A DNA stretch of 64,000 bases, taken from the NCBI RefSeq assembly GCF_009905375.1, contig NC_133653.1:59001497-59065496 (forward strand), given 5' to 3'. Position 1 is the stretch's first letter, and the number at the start of each line of letters is the position of its first letter. The notes under the pieces are model-generated. The model saw nothing but the letters and a program-made list of their open reading frames with translations. It did no database searches and was not told the origin of the DNA. A program made the position numbers and the translations under genes. This DNA is from Apium graveolens (lineage: Eukaryota; Streptophyta; Magnoliopsida; Apiales; Apiaceae). Shown in pieces: positions 45,995-57,339 of the stretch.

Positions 45995-47636
45995 TGGCGC
46001 CCTCCAAACCCGGGCCAGAAGTTTGGGGTCCACACACACGCCTTATTTATAACCTGCTTATAACAATAATAAAGATAATCATAATATGCAGTGACCCTAC
46101 TTACCAACTACCATGGATCGCAACAGGTTAAAGTATGCACACAAGCCACATATCTACTTATATTACATACCATTCAAATCCCAACTATTCCAAACTCAAA
46201 ACTGAGTATTAAACATTATTATAAACTTTTACAAACTTAAATTATCCCAAAAGAAGCCTACTAGCTCCGCTCAATCAACCTGAACCCCTAGCTCTCGCGC
46301 TGGACTGGGGATCCGCGGTACTAACTGGTTCCTTCTTAACTGGATAAGAACATAAACAATATCGCATAAATGAGCTAACTAGCTCAGCAAGTCACAATAA
46401 CAAAACTGAGAATAATGATCATCAAGTGAACATGATTATGATATCAAGTGAACAATGGATTATGATTTAGAATTGGATATTATATTTTCATATTAAAAAC
46501 CAAGGTTAGGCTGCTGATCAGTCGCGCACTAACCCCGAGCAAAGCACACAACACTGCTCTAACTACTGGATCCAAGGCACACATTGGCCTAACTTGACCA
46601 TTATATGGTCTGACCACGAATCTGGTCCATAATTTTATAAAAATAATCCAATTCTAACATAATAACAGAATAAACAATAATAAGCAATAACCAGAATCAT
46701 TAACAACATTTGATGTTCCATAATGAAATGGTTTTAATCTGCATAAGGATCAACAGAGTATTTTTAAAGTTTGGATGCTAGGTAATGAAAGAATTGGATA
46801 AAATGAATCAATATTTCAGGGTTTCAAGGATTTGGGCTTTCAAAGCATAAAATATAATGGTTTGAATGTGTAAGCAATCTGGTTCAGTGTTTAATATTTA
46901 GTTTATATGTATTTGTGGAGAAATATCGTATACTTGAGGTTTGTGTTTGGGTATACAACAATCAAGGGTATAGAAAGAATAAGGTTCATGGCTCAAGAAC
47001 AATAACTGGAATCAGGGTTTGGGTTTCAGTGCTTCAAAGCACTTGCAATATCAACAAGACTATCAAGTACTACCATATCTCGAGAAAATTCAGAACACTT
47101 GCCTGGTATTAGCTTACTACACTGTACTCACTTCCAATCACAACCGTTTTACTCCTCAACTACCTGTTTCCCTTTCCTACGCCTTACCTCTTCTGCTCAC
47201 ATATCATAAACATCTATCAAAAATCGACTCATAGAGTTCTATTCAACACATACTTCTATCTACCCTTCGTTTTACCCAAATCCGATTAACGGATTGAAAG
47301 TTATGCAATAATCAAGTAAACACTGAATATATAGACTGATAGTCAATCAACAAGTCACATATAGCACATAATACATCACGTAATCAATGATATATTATTT
47401 ATAAAGAAGTCTCGGGTCATAAATAGGCTTTTTGGTATTTAAAATGATTTTTAAAACATTTTTCGGAATCAAAACGGGTCGTTGGATCAATTTCGGGTTA
47501 ATAAACAGGGTTCAGTTGGCCAATTCTGGCTCCGAAACAATTTTAGAATAATTATCGAGCCTTAAAAATAATTTAGAAAAATATTTTAAAGCTCGAAACT
47601 ATTTTTCAGAATTTTTAAATCATTTTTAAATAAATA

Positions 47637-47760
47637 AATCTAATTAAATAATTAATTAAAATCAATTAATGATTAATTAAATCAATTAATCAATTAATTT
47701 TTGAATTAATTGACCAATTAATCAATTAAAAATTAACTGAAATTAATTAATTGATTAATT
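47637..47760. repeat. AATTAATTGATTAATT-rich patch
   Basis: About 125 bp composed almost wholly of AATTAATT / ATCAATTAAT words that are locally self-complementary. Confidence 0.75.
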
Positions 47761-48235
47761 CAAATTTATTTTTGAATTAAAAATAATTTTCGGAATTAAA
47801 ATAATAATTTTTAGAATTTTTCAGAATTTTCAGAAATTAAAAACAAATTTTTATAATAAAAATAAATAGGAAATATGATTTTTAAACATTTTGAAAACAG
47901 GAATCCTAAATTTGCAAACTTTGGAAACTTCAGGGACCAAACTGCATCGTTTTCAAAACTATAGGTACTAAACTGTAATTTTCCAGCCCCGTCGCCGGAA
48001 AATACAGGGGTGGCCGGAGAACACGTTCCCGACGTCCTTACCCCACCAACATCTCCATATCACATCTATATTTCACCAGGAACTCAACCATACCAACAAA
48101 TCATTCTAATCAACCCTGAGTTGGCTGGAATTTGGCCGTGAAGTTTGCCAGTTTCCGGCGAACTTCGGAAAATTTCAAAAGACAACTCCCTTCTCTACAG
48201 ACCTCGGTGATTCATGAAACTTATACGACTAAATT

Positions 48236-48321
48236 GCAAATTTCACAGAGAATACAATCCACTATATCACAACATCAAGCAAATTTCACAGAGAATACAA
48301 TCCACTATATCACAACATCAA
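48236..48321. repeat. 43-bp direct duplication in the gypsy C LTR
   Basis: Two adjacent copies of a 43-bp unit beginning GCAAATTTCACAGAG, essentially identical. Confidence 0.85.
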
Positions 48322-48896
48322 TCTATTCCAGAATAAGAAACCCCCAAATTTTAATTAAGAACATTCATACGGGTTATAAACCCTAATTTTAAAATTCGAA
48401 AATCAAACTCAATTTTGAACATGTTATTGAACTCCAAATCAGACGTATAATATATCAAAATCATCAGGAAAACAAGCTCTACAACATGCAATCATCAAAT
48501 CATACAAACAATCATCCGAACAAAAATTCATATTTTTAATAAATTTAATTCGAAAATAAATAAAATTATAGAAAATAAACCTTGATTTCTGCAGTAAAAC
48601 GAAGCTCAGAATCTGGTAGAACACTTCAAATCCTTCGTTTTAATTACTCAAGCTTTGAAAACAGAGATTGGTAACGCCTTCGTTTTGCTGTTTGATTTTT
48701 AGAACAGTTTATATAATTAGGGTTTTTCTCTGAAAATTATAAATTTAACTATCTGCAAATGATTTTGATATGAAATAAAATACGTTAAAAGGCTATTTAT
48801 AATTACGGAAAATTAGTATCCCGTTGGATCATTCCGGATATAAAACAGTACGTTTATTTATAAAAACTGATCCAAACGGTATCGGTTTTTGGGATA

Positions 48897-49506
48897 TGTT
48901 AGGTCACACACACTGTAGAGGGGGTGAATACAGTGTAAAATACAATCAAATCGAACTTTATATCTTAAGTAACATAAAACAAACTTTATTGAAACAATAA
49001 ACTCTGTTACAGTATGGAACTGTTACCTCTCAGTGATGAACAAATATCACGAGAGCTGCTAAGGTTACAATGAATAATCTTCTCGAATATGATAACACTT
49101 ATAGTGTAAACCCTATGTTTGTGTTTATATATTACACAGTTACAAGATAATCGCTAATTGATATGGAATATAATTCTGCTTCCTAAAATATATCAATCAG
49201 ATATCTTTTCTTCCAAGTATTCCATTCTTCACGGAACTCCTTCTTCATGCATATCTCTTTTTATGTTTATCTCGATCTTCTTTCCTTTAATCAGCTACTA
49301 TCCTTATCTGATTGTCCTTCAGCACTTAAGTTCTGATATCCAACTTCTGATGATTATCTCCTGATAATATAAGTACTGATATCCTTAAGTCCTGACTTCC
49401 AGTATAAGTACTGATTCCCAGTTAAGTACTGATTTGTCCTGTTAAGTAAGATCTGAAAACTAAACATAAATCATATTAGCCATGACATTATCAAATATAT
49501 CTAACA
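48897..49506 (-). repeat. 3' LTR of the Sirevirus-like element (610 bp)
   Basis: Delimited by GGATA on the left and a purine tract (minus strand) on the right. About six copies of an AAGTACTGAT-like motif lie at 49324-49445, the U3 side in the element's sense. Confidence 0.95.
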
Positions 49507-49521
49507 ATCTCCCCCAACTTG
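49507..49521 (-). other. Polypurine tract of the Sirevirus-like element
   Basis: AAGTTGGGGGAGAT on the minus strand, directly before the 3' LTR. Confidence 0.9.
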
Positions 49522-49711
49522 TAAATTAGCATAATATACAAGTTTAACAGATATTTGATGATGTCAAAAACATTAAGTATAAATGCATGAGAATTAGACT
49601 AGATAACTACAACTTACAGTCCTTAAAGCTTTACCAATATTTAACTTCTGATAACAACTTCAGTCTGTACAAATATCAGAATTTAAGCAGTTGTAGATCT
49701 TCGACTTGGCT

Positions 49712-52700
49712 TCATCTTCTGATCTCTCTGATGTCAGGAGTTGTTCTGAGACAGTTCTTCAACAAACATCTCTCAGCATATCTAAGTTCATCAATCATTC
49801 TCCTTTTGCCATCTTTAAGCTCTGCAGTATCTTCACCAATTTGAAAGATTGCAGCCCTGAGATCATTAATCTTTGTTTTTCTTATATCCTGATCCAGTCT
49901 GATCAAATATGCTTTATCAGACTCAAGATTGAATTCCACAGCCCTGTAACCTAGAAAGGTAGTTATAATTTTAGCAGTGTTGGGCTTCATTTCAACTATA
50001 TCATCCTTGTGATCTCTGTACTTTGGAACATATGTGCTGTCAGACTTAACAGAATAAAGCCTTTTATGTCTCTGAATCTGATCCTTCAAATAGTTTGCAG
50101 CAGTTCCTGTCAATCTGTCATCCACTTGAAGTAAGAATAGTACATGCTCCGGTTCTTCAAAATACTTCAATGGAATGGCATTTTGTCTTATATGATAAAC
50201 CCTACCATCTGTCATGACGTACAACAAGATGTATTCTTTCAAGTAGGTATGGTAAACCATTTGTACAGATTCCAGTTGATTCAATCTCTCAGGAGTTGCT
50301 CCAATACCTGGTTCACTCAAGGAAGTTGGATCATTGGTAGTGTTATGTATTCTTCTTTCATCAGCACTTCCCAATCCAGTTTTATCTCTTGCTTCCTTTC
50401 CAGTAACTACTCTAGCTTCAAAACCACTTGCAATAGTCTTCAAAGGTTGAGTCTGTTTTGCTTTAGTGAATCCTGGTAGGAGGGTCTTTGGTCTAACTTC
50501 TGATATCAAGTTAAATTGAGCTGTGTCAGAGGTTACTTGCTTCTTTGAAATATCAGAACTTACTTTATCTTGACTCTGAACAACTTGAGCCATGTCAGAG
50601 GTTGTTTTAAGAACATTTCTTGAAGTCAGAGCAAGATCATCCTTTTCATCAGTAATTTCTTCATCCTCAGGAGGCACATAAACCTTGATAGGTTCACCAA
50701 CCTTTTCTTTACCCTTGGATCTTGGATCTATCTGCGGTTGTGATTTAGCCAATGTTGCTTCAGCATTTGACCTTTCTTTTATCACAATGCCTTTGAGTTT
50801 TGGAAGTGGCTTTTTACCAGAAGCTTCAGATTTAGATGTGACTTTCTCTGATTTAAGTCTGGCTTCTTCCTCCATTAAACTCTCCAAGTCCATTCCTGGA
50901 TTTTCCTGAAGAAATAACTGTCTTGAAATTTCCTCATCAAGATCTAAAAGTTCATCAGAACTTATCCTTTTACCAGTAGCAGAACTTATTATTTTCCCAG
51001 TATCAGAACTTGTCATGTGACTTGTGATTTCAGCTTTTCTTGATGTGAATCCTCTATCTTGACTATGACCTCTACCCATTCCAGAGCGTCCTTGATCATC
51101 CTTTTCATTATCCTTCCCTTTCAGTGTCTTGTCAGTCTTGCATTTGGACTTAATTACTTTCTCCCCCTTTTTGGCATCAGCAGGTAATAGGAGAGAGACA
51201 AGCAATTCCACTGAGGATTGGATTTGAGTAAGTTGAGATTGCTGAGAAGCTTGATTTGTCAAAATATCATTAATCTGAGCTTGTTGTTTTTCTTGAGTCT
51301 TCTCAATATCAGCAATCCTGTCAAAGGTAGGTTGGAAGAACCTTTTCTTGTCAAGTTTCCAAACTTCTCCTTGCTTAATAAATTCTTCCTGAATCTTGTG
51401 TAGCTCTGCATGAGTAGTTGAATGAAGACCTTGTAGATGTTTAGTACTCAATGCAGTGACTCAAAGCTGGGTTTTGAAATCATCAGAATTTAACATTTCA
51501 TTAGCTTTAGTCAAGTGCTCAGCAAGATGCATTGCATTTGAAACACAGGAAACTGAGTTCCATTCCTTAGTCCACTCCTGTCCTGCAGGAGTTTCACTCC
51601 AAGGTACTGGTGCTTCTCTGGTAACAAACTTCTTAACCAGTTCAGACTTAAGAATAGTTTGTTGAGGAGCATTTCCTGAAGGACCTGCTTCATCAGCATC
51701 TGCAGTTGGAGCAGCATCACCAGTATCTCCAGCATTTGCAGCATCAGAACTTACAGAATCAGTATCCTCTGATAAAACAACAGTGTGAGTAGCAATGGAG
51801 GCTTCAGCATCCTCTAATTGCTGATCTGGTTCTAAGTTCTGATCAACAGCCATATCCTGATGCGCACCTAAAGTCTGATCATCAGTATCTTGATGCAGAG
51901 AAGGTGTTGTAGATAACTCTGGAGTTTGAACAACATCAGTAATAGGTGTTGTTGAAGGATTAGTTGTTGTTGGAGCTTCTAAGAGAATTACTTCAGGCAC
52001 AACCAAGTTTTGAACATCAATATCAGCACTTGTGCCTGGATCAACAGGAGATACAGAGGATGTGTTGACCTTTTCAGAAACAGCTTCCTTAGATGGAGTT
52101 GATGGAGAAGAAGTGACTTTAGCAAATTACTTTTCTGGTGAGATCAGAGATTCCTGATCGCCTTCCTTAGCTGCTTCCTCTTCATCATCTGAAACTGGCC
52201 TATTTGCCCTCTGTTTCTTGTATCTCTTCGTAGATTTGGATTCCTTGGGAGTTTCAGGAACTATCATTCTTCTAAGCCTCTTGAGAAGCCTAGATCCCCC
52301 AATTCCAGAATCCTTCTGAGAAGTCTCTTTCTCAGCTTCACTTACAACAGGTTTTGAAGAAGGAACCTGTTCCTCAGTATCAGATTCATCTCTCAAAGAA
52401 ATCCTCCTTCTCTTTTGAGGTGTGTGAGGAACAGTCTTTGTCCTCTTAGGTTTGGAGGATGAAGGCTTCACAGTAGGTGCTGAGGATGAGGGTTGAGCAG
52501 TCTGTGAAGTGGAGAGATATGATTTGATATATTGCCTGAGGGTTGGTTGAGTAGAATGAGTGGTAGGTGCTGATTGTTGTGGTGTTTGGGTGGTTGTTGT
52601 TGGTTGAACATCAGAATAAGCAGATCTATAAGTATCAGGATCAGCATTGACTAAGATCAGTTTTACAGACTGAGAAATCTGCAAAGGTCTAACCACTGAT

Positions 52701-53433
52701 TTCTTAGTGTCAGCATTTACCAGGTCATTAATGTAGCATTTTGCAACCTTAAAAGGTGGAGTTGAGGAACTGACTAATTGAGGTTCATCAGTACAGAAAG
52801 TATATATAAGTTGACAGAATCTAGCAAAGTACACAACATTCCTATCCTCTGTCATCCTATCTACTATAAAACCAATTATACCAGTTGCAAAATCAAAATG
52901 AGTTTGGTTTATAATAGCATACCCGATGTGCTGACTCAAAATTGGGATAGCATCAAAATTCAAACATTTGTTCCCAAAAGCTTTAGTGATGCAGTCAAGA
53001 AGAAGCTACATTCTCTTCTGATATGAGCCCGTTTCAACTGCCCAAGTTTTGCCAAACTCTTTTCATACCCCAAATTGGCCATCAACTCCTGAAGAGCAGA
53101 TTCTTCTGGAATTGAAAAAGTAAATCCTTCTGGGAGATGTAGAGCCTTGCATATTGTACCAGGAGTGACTGCATATGAAGAATCACCCACTTCGAAAACA
53201 ATACTAGGAGTGCCATGAGTACCACCATTATCAAAGTGCCCAGTCCGACAAAATGTCAGAACTTGTTGACTCGAAAAGACTGAAGGCTGGGTCAATGCAT
53301 ACCCAATTTCACTATGTGCAAGAAGATCTTGCACAAAATGCAATTCAGATGGAGCTTCAGCATGATCAAGATTTGCAGCATAGTTGTTTGGAACAAACTT
53401 AGCTCCATCAATGATTAAATCCTTAGGTGCCAT
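49712..53433 (-). pseudogene. Long extra ORF in the env-like position (about 1,240 codons, three breaks)
   Basis: It starts at ATG 53433 (MAPKDLIIDGAKFVPNNYAA). The N-terminal 350 residues look globular (ALTQPSVFSSQQVLTFCRTG, KALHLPEGF, NVVYFARFCQLIY). A Ser/Thr/Pro and Lys/Arg-rich middle (PHTPQKRRRISLRDESDTEE) is followed by an acidic Gln-rich part, a coiled-coil stretch (KTQEKQQAQINDILTNQ), and a C-terminal region with VYHTYLKEYILLYVMTDGRV and a charged end. Breaks are a one-base loss near 52985, TAA at 52127-52129 and TGA at 51461-51463. I see no signal peptide, and the frame upstream of the ATG is leader sequence. Sirevirus elements often have an env-like ORF here; this one is long and shows no fusion-protein features I can support. 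Confidence 0.75.
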
Positions 53434-53506
53434 GTGAAAAATTGAGATTGAAGAGTGCCTGTTAGGTGTTTGATAAAATGTCTGTATGAAAAACCAACGT
53501 GAGAAG

Positions 53507-53531
53507 AAGAGAGAGAGAGAGAGAGAGAGAG
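53507..53531. repeat. GA/CT microsatellite in the leader of the extra ORF
   Basis: About twelve GA units (CT on the minus strand), within the presumed 5' leader between TATA box and ATG. Confidence 0.9.
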
Positions 53532-53594
53532 TAAAAGCAAGTAGAGAGAAAAAGTATGAAAGGAAATAAAAGATTAAAAAATCCTCTCTCTCGT

Positions 53595-53601
53595 ACTTAT
53601 A
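53595..53601 (-). promoter_or_regulatory. TATA-like box before the long extra ORF
   Basis: TATAAGT on the minus strand in context CGAGTATAAGTACGAG, 162 nt upstream of the ATG at 53433. The leader is strongly CT-rich, including the microsatellite. Confidence 0.55.
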
Positions 53602-54163
53602 CTCGGGAAAAAAAATGTTACCGTTGGACACCTGTTAGACATGCAGTAATAACGGATAGTTACTGGGCGCGAGAAAACAGTAATCATTACCTGCCCACTG
53701 GCCTTTTTTCAAGGAAAAACCATTCCACTTACCCAGATATTCCATTAATCAAGGTGAAACAGTTTTAATTCAAAATTGAAATCGTTCCTACTAATTTAAT
53801 TATTTTTCACTGCATCATTAATATTCTGAAAATAAATCAAGTGAAAATGACCAAGATAAATCAAATGAGTAAGTACTGATAAAGGAAAATCAGAACTTAA
53901 ATTAAAACAGAATTTATATGGTCATCAGAATATGAATCTTTATCAGGATTTATCAATGCATTACAAAATAACTTAGAGATAAAATCTTGAAACAAAAACA
54001 AATTTCATTAATATATCAAGTGAATACATTCATGAAATTGAAATTACATCAGTACTTGTACAAGATTTCCCTAAGCTGCTAAACCTAACATCAACAGCCT
54101 TTGTCCTAGCTCAAGAAGCAGGGCAAGGCTGATGATGAAGAAAAACAGAAAGAAGAAAATAAA
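53602..54163. other. Spacer upstream of the extra ORF promoter
   Basis: Non-coding, AT-rich. It includes AAGTACTGATAAAGG and ATCAGAACTTAAATT near 53870-53900, copies of the motif scattered through this element. Confidence 0.5.
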
Positions 54164-54433
54164 TCATTTCTTCTTTCTACTCTCGACAAACAGAATGGCG
54201 AGTCGAATGATTCGCTCTTGCTGGCGGAGAGCTTCCAGCCTTTCCTCCTCCAATCGCTCCAGATGGTGATGGTAGTCCATATAGAAGAATAGGAGGTTGG
54301 TGAGTACCTCCTGTGGGACAGAGTCCCATATCTCATCAGGAATGGCAGTGACGTGCCATTCCTGCTGCCAATCGACACAGCTTAGCTCCATATTGAAAGT
54401 TTCATAGTTCAAAAACATGTTGTATCTGACCAT
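54164..54433 (-). CDS. Small ORF with its own TATA box in the Sirevirus spacer (89 codons)
   Basis: ATG at 54433 lies in a strong plant start context (ACACCATGG). It encodes MVRYNMFLNYETFNMELSC, a Trp-containing middle (WQQEWHVTAIPDEIWDSV) and a charged helical end (HLERLEEERLEALRQQERI, VESRKKK). TATATAA stands 83 nt upstream. It lies between RNase H and the long extra ORF, on the same strand. I do not recognise a family. The start context, TATA box and helical composition argue for a real gene; its shortness argues for caution. Confidence 0.5.
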   Translation of the reverse strand: MVRYNMFLNYETFNMELSCVDWQQEWHVTAIPDEIWDSVPQEVLTNLLFFYMDYHHHLERLEEERLEALRQQERIIRLAILFVESRKKK

Positions 54434-54515
54434 GGTGTTTTTGAAAGAAAAAGTATGAAGGTAAGGTGATGTTGAGAGAAAAGATTTGATGGGAAGGCTG
54501 ATGTGAAGTGGTTAC

Positions 54516-54522
54516 TTATATA
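54516..54522 (-). promoter_or_regulatory. TATA box before the small ORF
   Basis: TATATAA on the minus strand (CTTGCCTATATAAGTAAC). The leader is rich in CTTTTCTCTC and TTTCTTTC tracts. Confidence 0.65.
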
Positions 54523-55868
54523 GGCAAGAGAATGCCAGGAGACGCAAAGGAATTTAATGTTGACAGGTAGAATGAATTATACCTCGTCTCCCCAGACTTG
54601 GAAAAAGAAAAACATTCATTGGAAAGAGAAAACATGTTTTAATGCGCACAAGAAGCAAGTAAAAGTTGACTGTTCAAGTACGAATACTATTAACCCTAAC
54701 CATAGTGACTATTAATCTTCCACTTCAACATATTCTAGTTTGAACCGAGACTGTTATCAAACTTTATCCATAGATAAGAAAGTAAAGAATTAGACTTTAA
54801 TATCAGAACTTAGACTTATATCAGAACTTAACAGTCATCAGAACATAATTTCTTAACTCGGAAAAGGAATGCCTATCTGAGTAAGTCCTCATACAAGTTC
54901 TGAGTTATATTCTTCAGAACTTAATCAGCAGAACATGCAATCAGAACTTGTCCTCAGAATTTGTGCAAAGTGACACAATGACTGTTTATCTAAAACAACA
55001 TAGACCACCACAGTAATTTTCATCATTCATATGGAGTGAGTAGTGTGTGCATTAAGCTAAATGTCAGACAAAGAGTAAAGTCTAATTCACTTCAGTATAT
55101 CTTAGAAATAAGGCATAACTAAAACTTTGCTAAAGAGCTGTCATTATTCTGTAACCTACTGTTGAATGAGTTCATGCTTGAGTCTACCTCAACTATTGTG
55201 TGCTAATTTTATGCATCTTTTTGAATTCCATTTTACAGTGGCTTCTCAGTGTAAGTGAGTCACGACTGCTGATCAGAATTTATGCTATTATCAGAGTATT
55301 TCTCCAGTAATCATAGAGTGTGAAAAGTCACCAAGAAAATATTTTGATTTTCTAATGCATATTTACTTAATACCAGCAATGCACTTGGGTCGTCCCTTCC
55401 ACATTTTTACTCTAGATCTCAAAGGAGTACCTGATTTTATTCTTTGATCCTTTTGCTTTTTTTTTATAGGAGAGGTTTATCAGCACTTAGTGCATTCAGC
55501 AGATTTACTAGTATCAGAACTTAACAGATGAGTAGCATTATTCTAATTTGTGACTTAGTAATAAGATAAACAAAGTAAACTCAACTTAGCTCTATTATCA
55601 GAATTTGCTTGTGTCAATAGATTTCCACAGAAATAATTACTTCTTACATGGGATCATTTGATTATTGAAGACTACTAGGTCAGCATCTAGCACAGTTATC
55701 CTCATAGGATTGAATAGTTACTTTAACAGATATATCACTTATCAGAGTTTAGAAACATATATCAGACAACCATCAATACTTAAACACATTTATCAATTAA
55801 TCACAGAATACACAAAGAGATTAAATTCTGTAAATACTGATCATAAAGTCTGATAAAACAGAACAAGA
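54523..55868 (-). other. Spacer between RNase H and the small ORF
   Basis: About 1.35 kb without coding sense. It is rich in ATCAGAACTTA-like motifs, notably 54795-54960 and 55510-55615, the same word as in the LTR. It is the likely upstream region for the internal promoter(s). Confidence 0.6.
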
Positions 55869-57333
55869 CTAGGCAGATTTAGAGAAAGAACCTGAAACCA
55901 TTCCAAGTTCATTTACCAATCTTGTAAAAGTGGCTTCACACAATGGTTTTGTGAAGATATCTGCTAGTTGTTGATCTGTTGGAACAAAGTGCAATTCCAC
56001 TGTACCTTCATCCACATGTTCCCTTATGAAGTGGTACCTGATGTTGATGTGCTTTGTCATAGAGTGTTGAACTAGATTACCTGTCATAGCAATAGCACTT
56101 TGATTATCACAGTAAATAGGGATTTTGAAATATGTTAACCCATAATCCAGTAACTGATTCTTCATCCAAAGAATCTGTGCACAACAGCTTCCTGCAGCAA
56201 TGTACTCTGCTTCTGCAGTTGATGTGGAAATTGACTTTTGTTTCTTGCTGAACCAAGAAACCAATCTGCCACCAAAAAATTGGTAGCTTCCACTTGTGCT
56301 TTTCCTGTCAATTTTGCAACCTGCAAAATCTGCATCTGAGTAACCTATTAGTTTAAAATCTGATTCTCTAGGATACCACAATCCCAGATCAGCTGTTCCT
56401 TTAAGATACTTGAAAATTCTTTTCACAACTGTTAAGTGAGGTTCTCTTGGATCTGCTTGAAATCTTGCACAAAGACAGGTAGCATACATTATATCAGGTC
56501 TACTAGCAGTTAGATAGAGTAGAGAGCCAATCATACCTCTGTAATCAGTAATATCTACTGATTTACCAGTATCCTTATCCAGTTTTGTTGTAGTGGCCAT
56601 GGGAGTGGATGCACTTGAACAGTCTTGCATTCCAAATTTCTTCAGCAAGTTTCTGGTGTACTTAGTTTGACAAATAAAAGTGCCTTTTTCATTCTGCTTG
56701 ACTTGAAGGCCCAGAAAATAGCTAAGTCCCCCCATCATACTCATCTGATACCTTGACTGCATCAGTTTGGCAAACTTTTTGCAAAGTCTGTCATTTGTAG
56801 ACCCAAAAATGATATCATCAACATAAATCTGGACCAGAAGTAAGTCCTTTCCATGGTTGAGGTAGAACAGTATAGTCGTTGGGAAGCAGAAAAGGAGTTT
56901 TGTCTATTGTTCCTCTGTTGAATCCACTTTCCAGAAGAAACTAAGCTAAAGTCTCATACCATGCTCTAGGAGCTTGCTTAAGTCCATAAAGTGCTTTATC
57001 AAGCCTGTAGACATAATCTGGATGTTTGGAGTCTACAAAGCCTGGAGGTTGTTCAGCATATACTTCCTCCTCCAATTCTCCATTGAGAAAAGCACTTTTC
57101 ACATCCATTTGAAAGACAATAAACTTTTTGTGAGCAGCATAAGCCAAAAATATCCTTATGGCTTCTAACCTAGCAACTGGTGCAAATGTTTCATCATAAT
57201 CAATTCCCTCCTGTTGAGAATATCCTTTTGCAACCAGCATTGCCTTATTCCTTGTAATTATGCCATCACTGTCAGTTTTGTTTCTGAATACCCACTTTGT
57301 ACAAACAACAGATCTATTCTTTGCTCTTGGCAC
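55869..57333 (-). pseudogene. Sirevirus-like RT and RNase H (broken)
   Basis: RT starts with [19 protein letters not shown] and runs through [20 protein letters not shown] and [14 protein letters not shown] to a TAG at 56941-56943, where the family has Gln. An extra segment of about 25 nt near 56870-56905 shifts the frame before the YVDD active site (56815-56826). From 56762 the frame is open again: MQSRYQMSMMGGLSYFLGL, SRPDIMYATCLCARF, then RNase H (LIGYSDADFAGCKIDRKSTS, STAEAEYIAAGSCCAQ, IPIYCDNQSAIAMTGN, TKHINIRYHFIREHVDEG, LADIFTKPL) to TAG at 55869. RNase H is intact; RT is not. Confidence 0.9.
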
Positions 57334-57339
57334 TAGGGT

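Larger units (their letters stand above)
45995..48896 (-). repeat. Gypsy C 3' LTR, left segment
   Basis: The LTR totals about 3.5 kb when the inserted copia and one GGATA copy are subtracted. It starts TGGCGCCCTCCAAACCC. It contains an ATTAATTAA-rich palindromic patch (47637-47760) and a 43-bp direct duplication (48236-48321). The small open frames are not convincing. Confidence 0.85.

Noticed and set aside
48132..48386. 84-codon plus-strand frame in the gypsy C LTR
   Set aside because: It spans the 43-bp direct duplication and has no domain.
49587..49954. Plus-strand frames opposite the extra ORF
   Set aside because: They are shadows of the long minus-strand reading frame.
52960..53631. 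Extending the extra ORF upstream of 53433 to an ATG-like start at 53631
   Set aside because: The added residues come from the CT-rich leader and TATA region; ATG 53433 fits the promoter layout and the homologous gene better.
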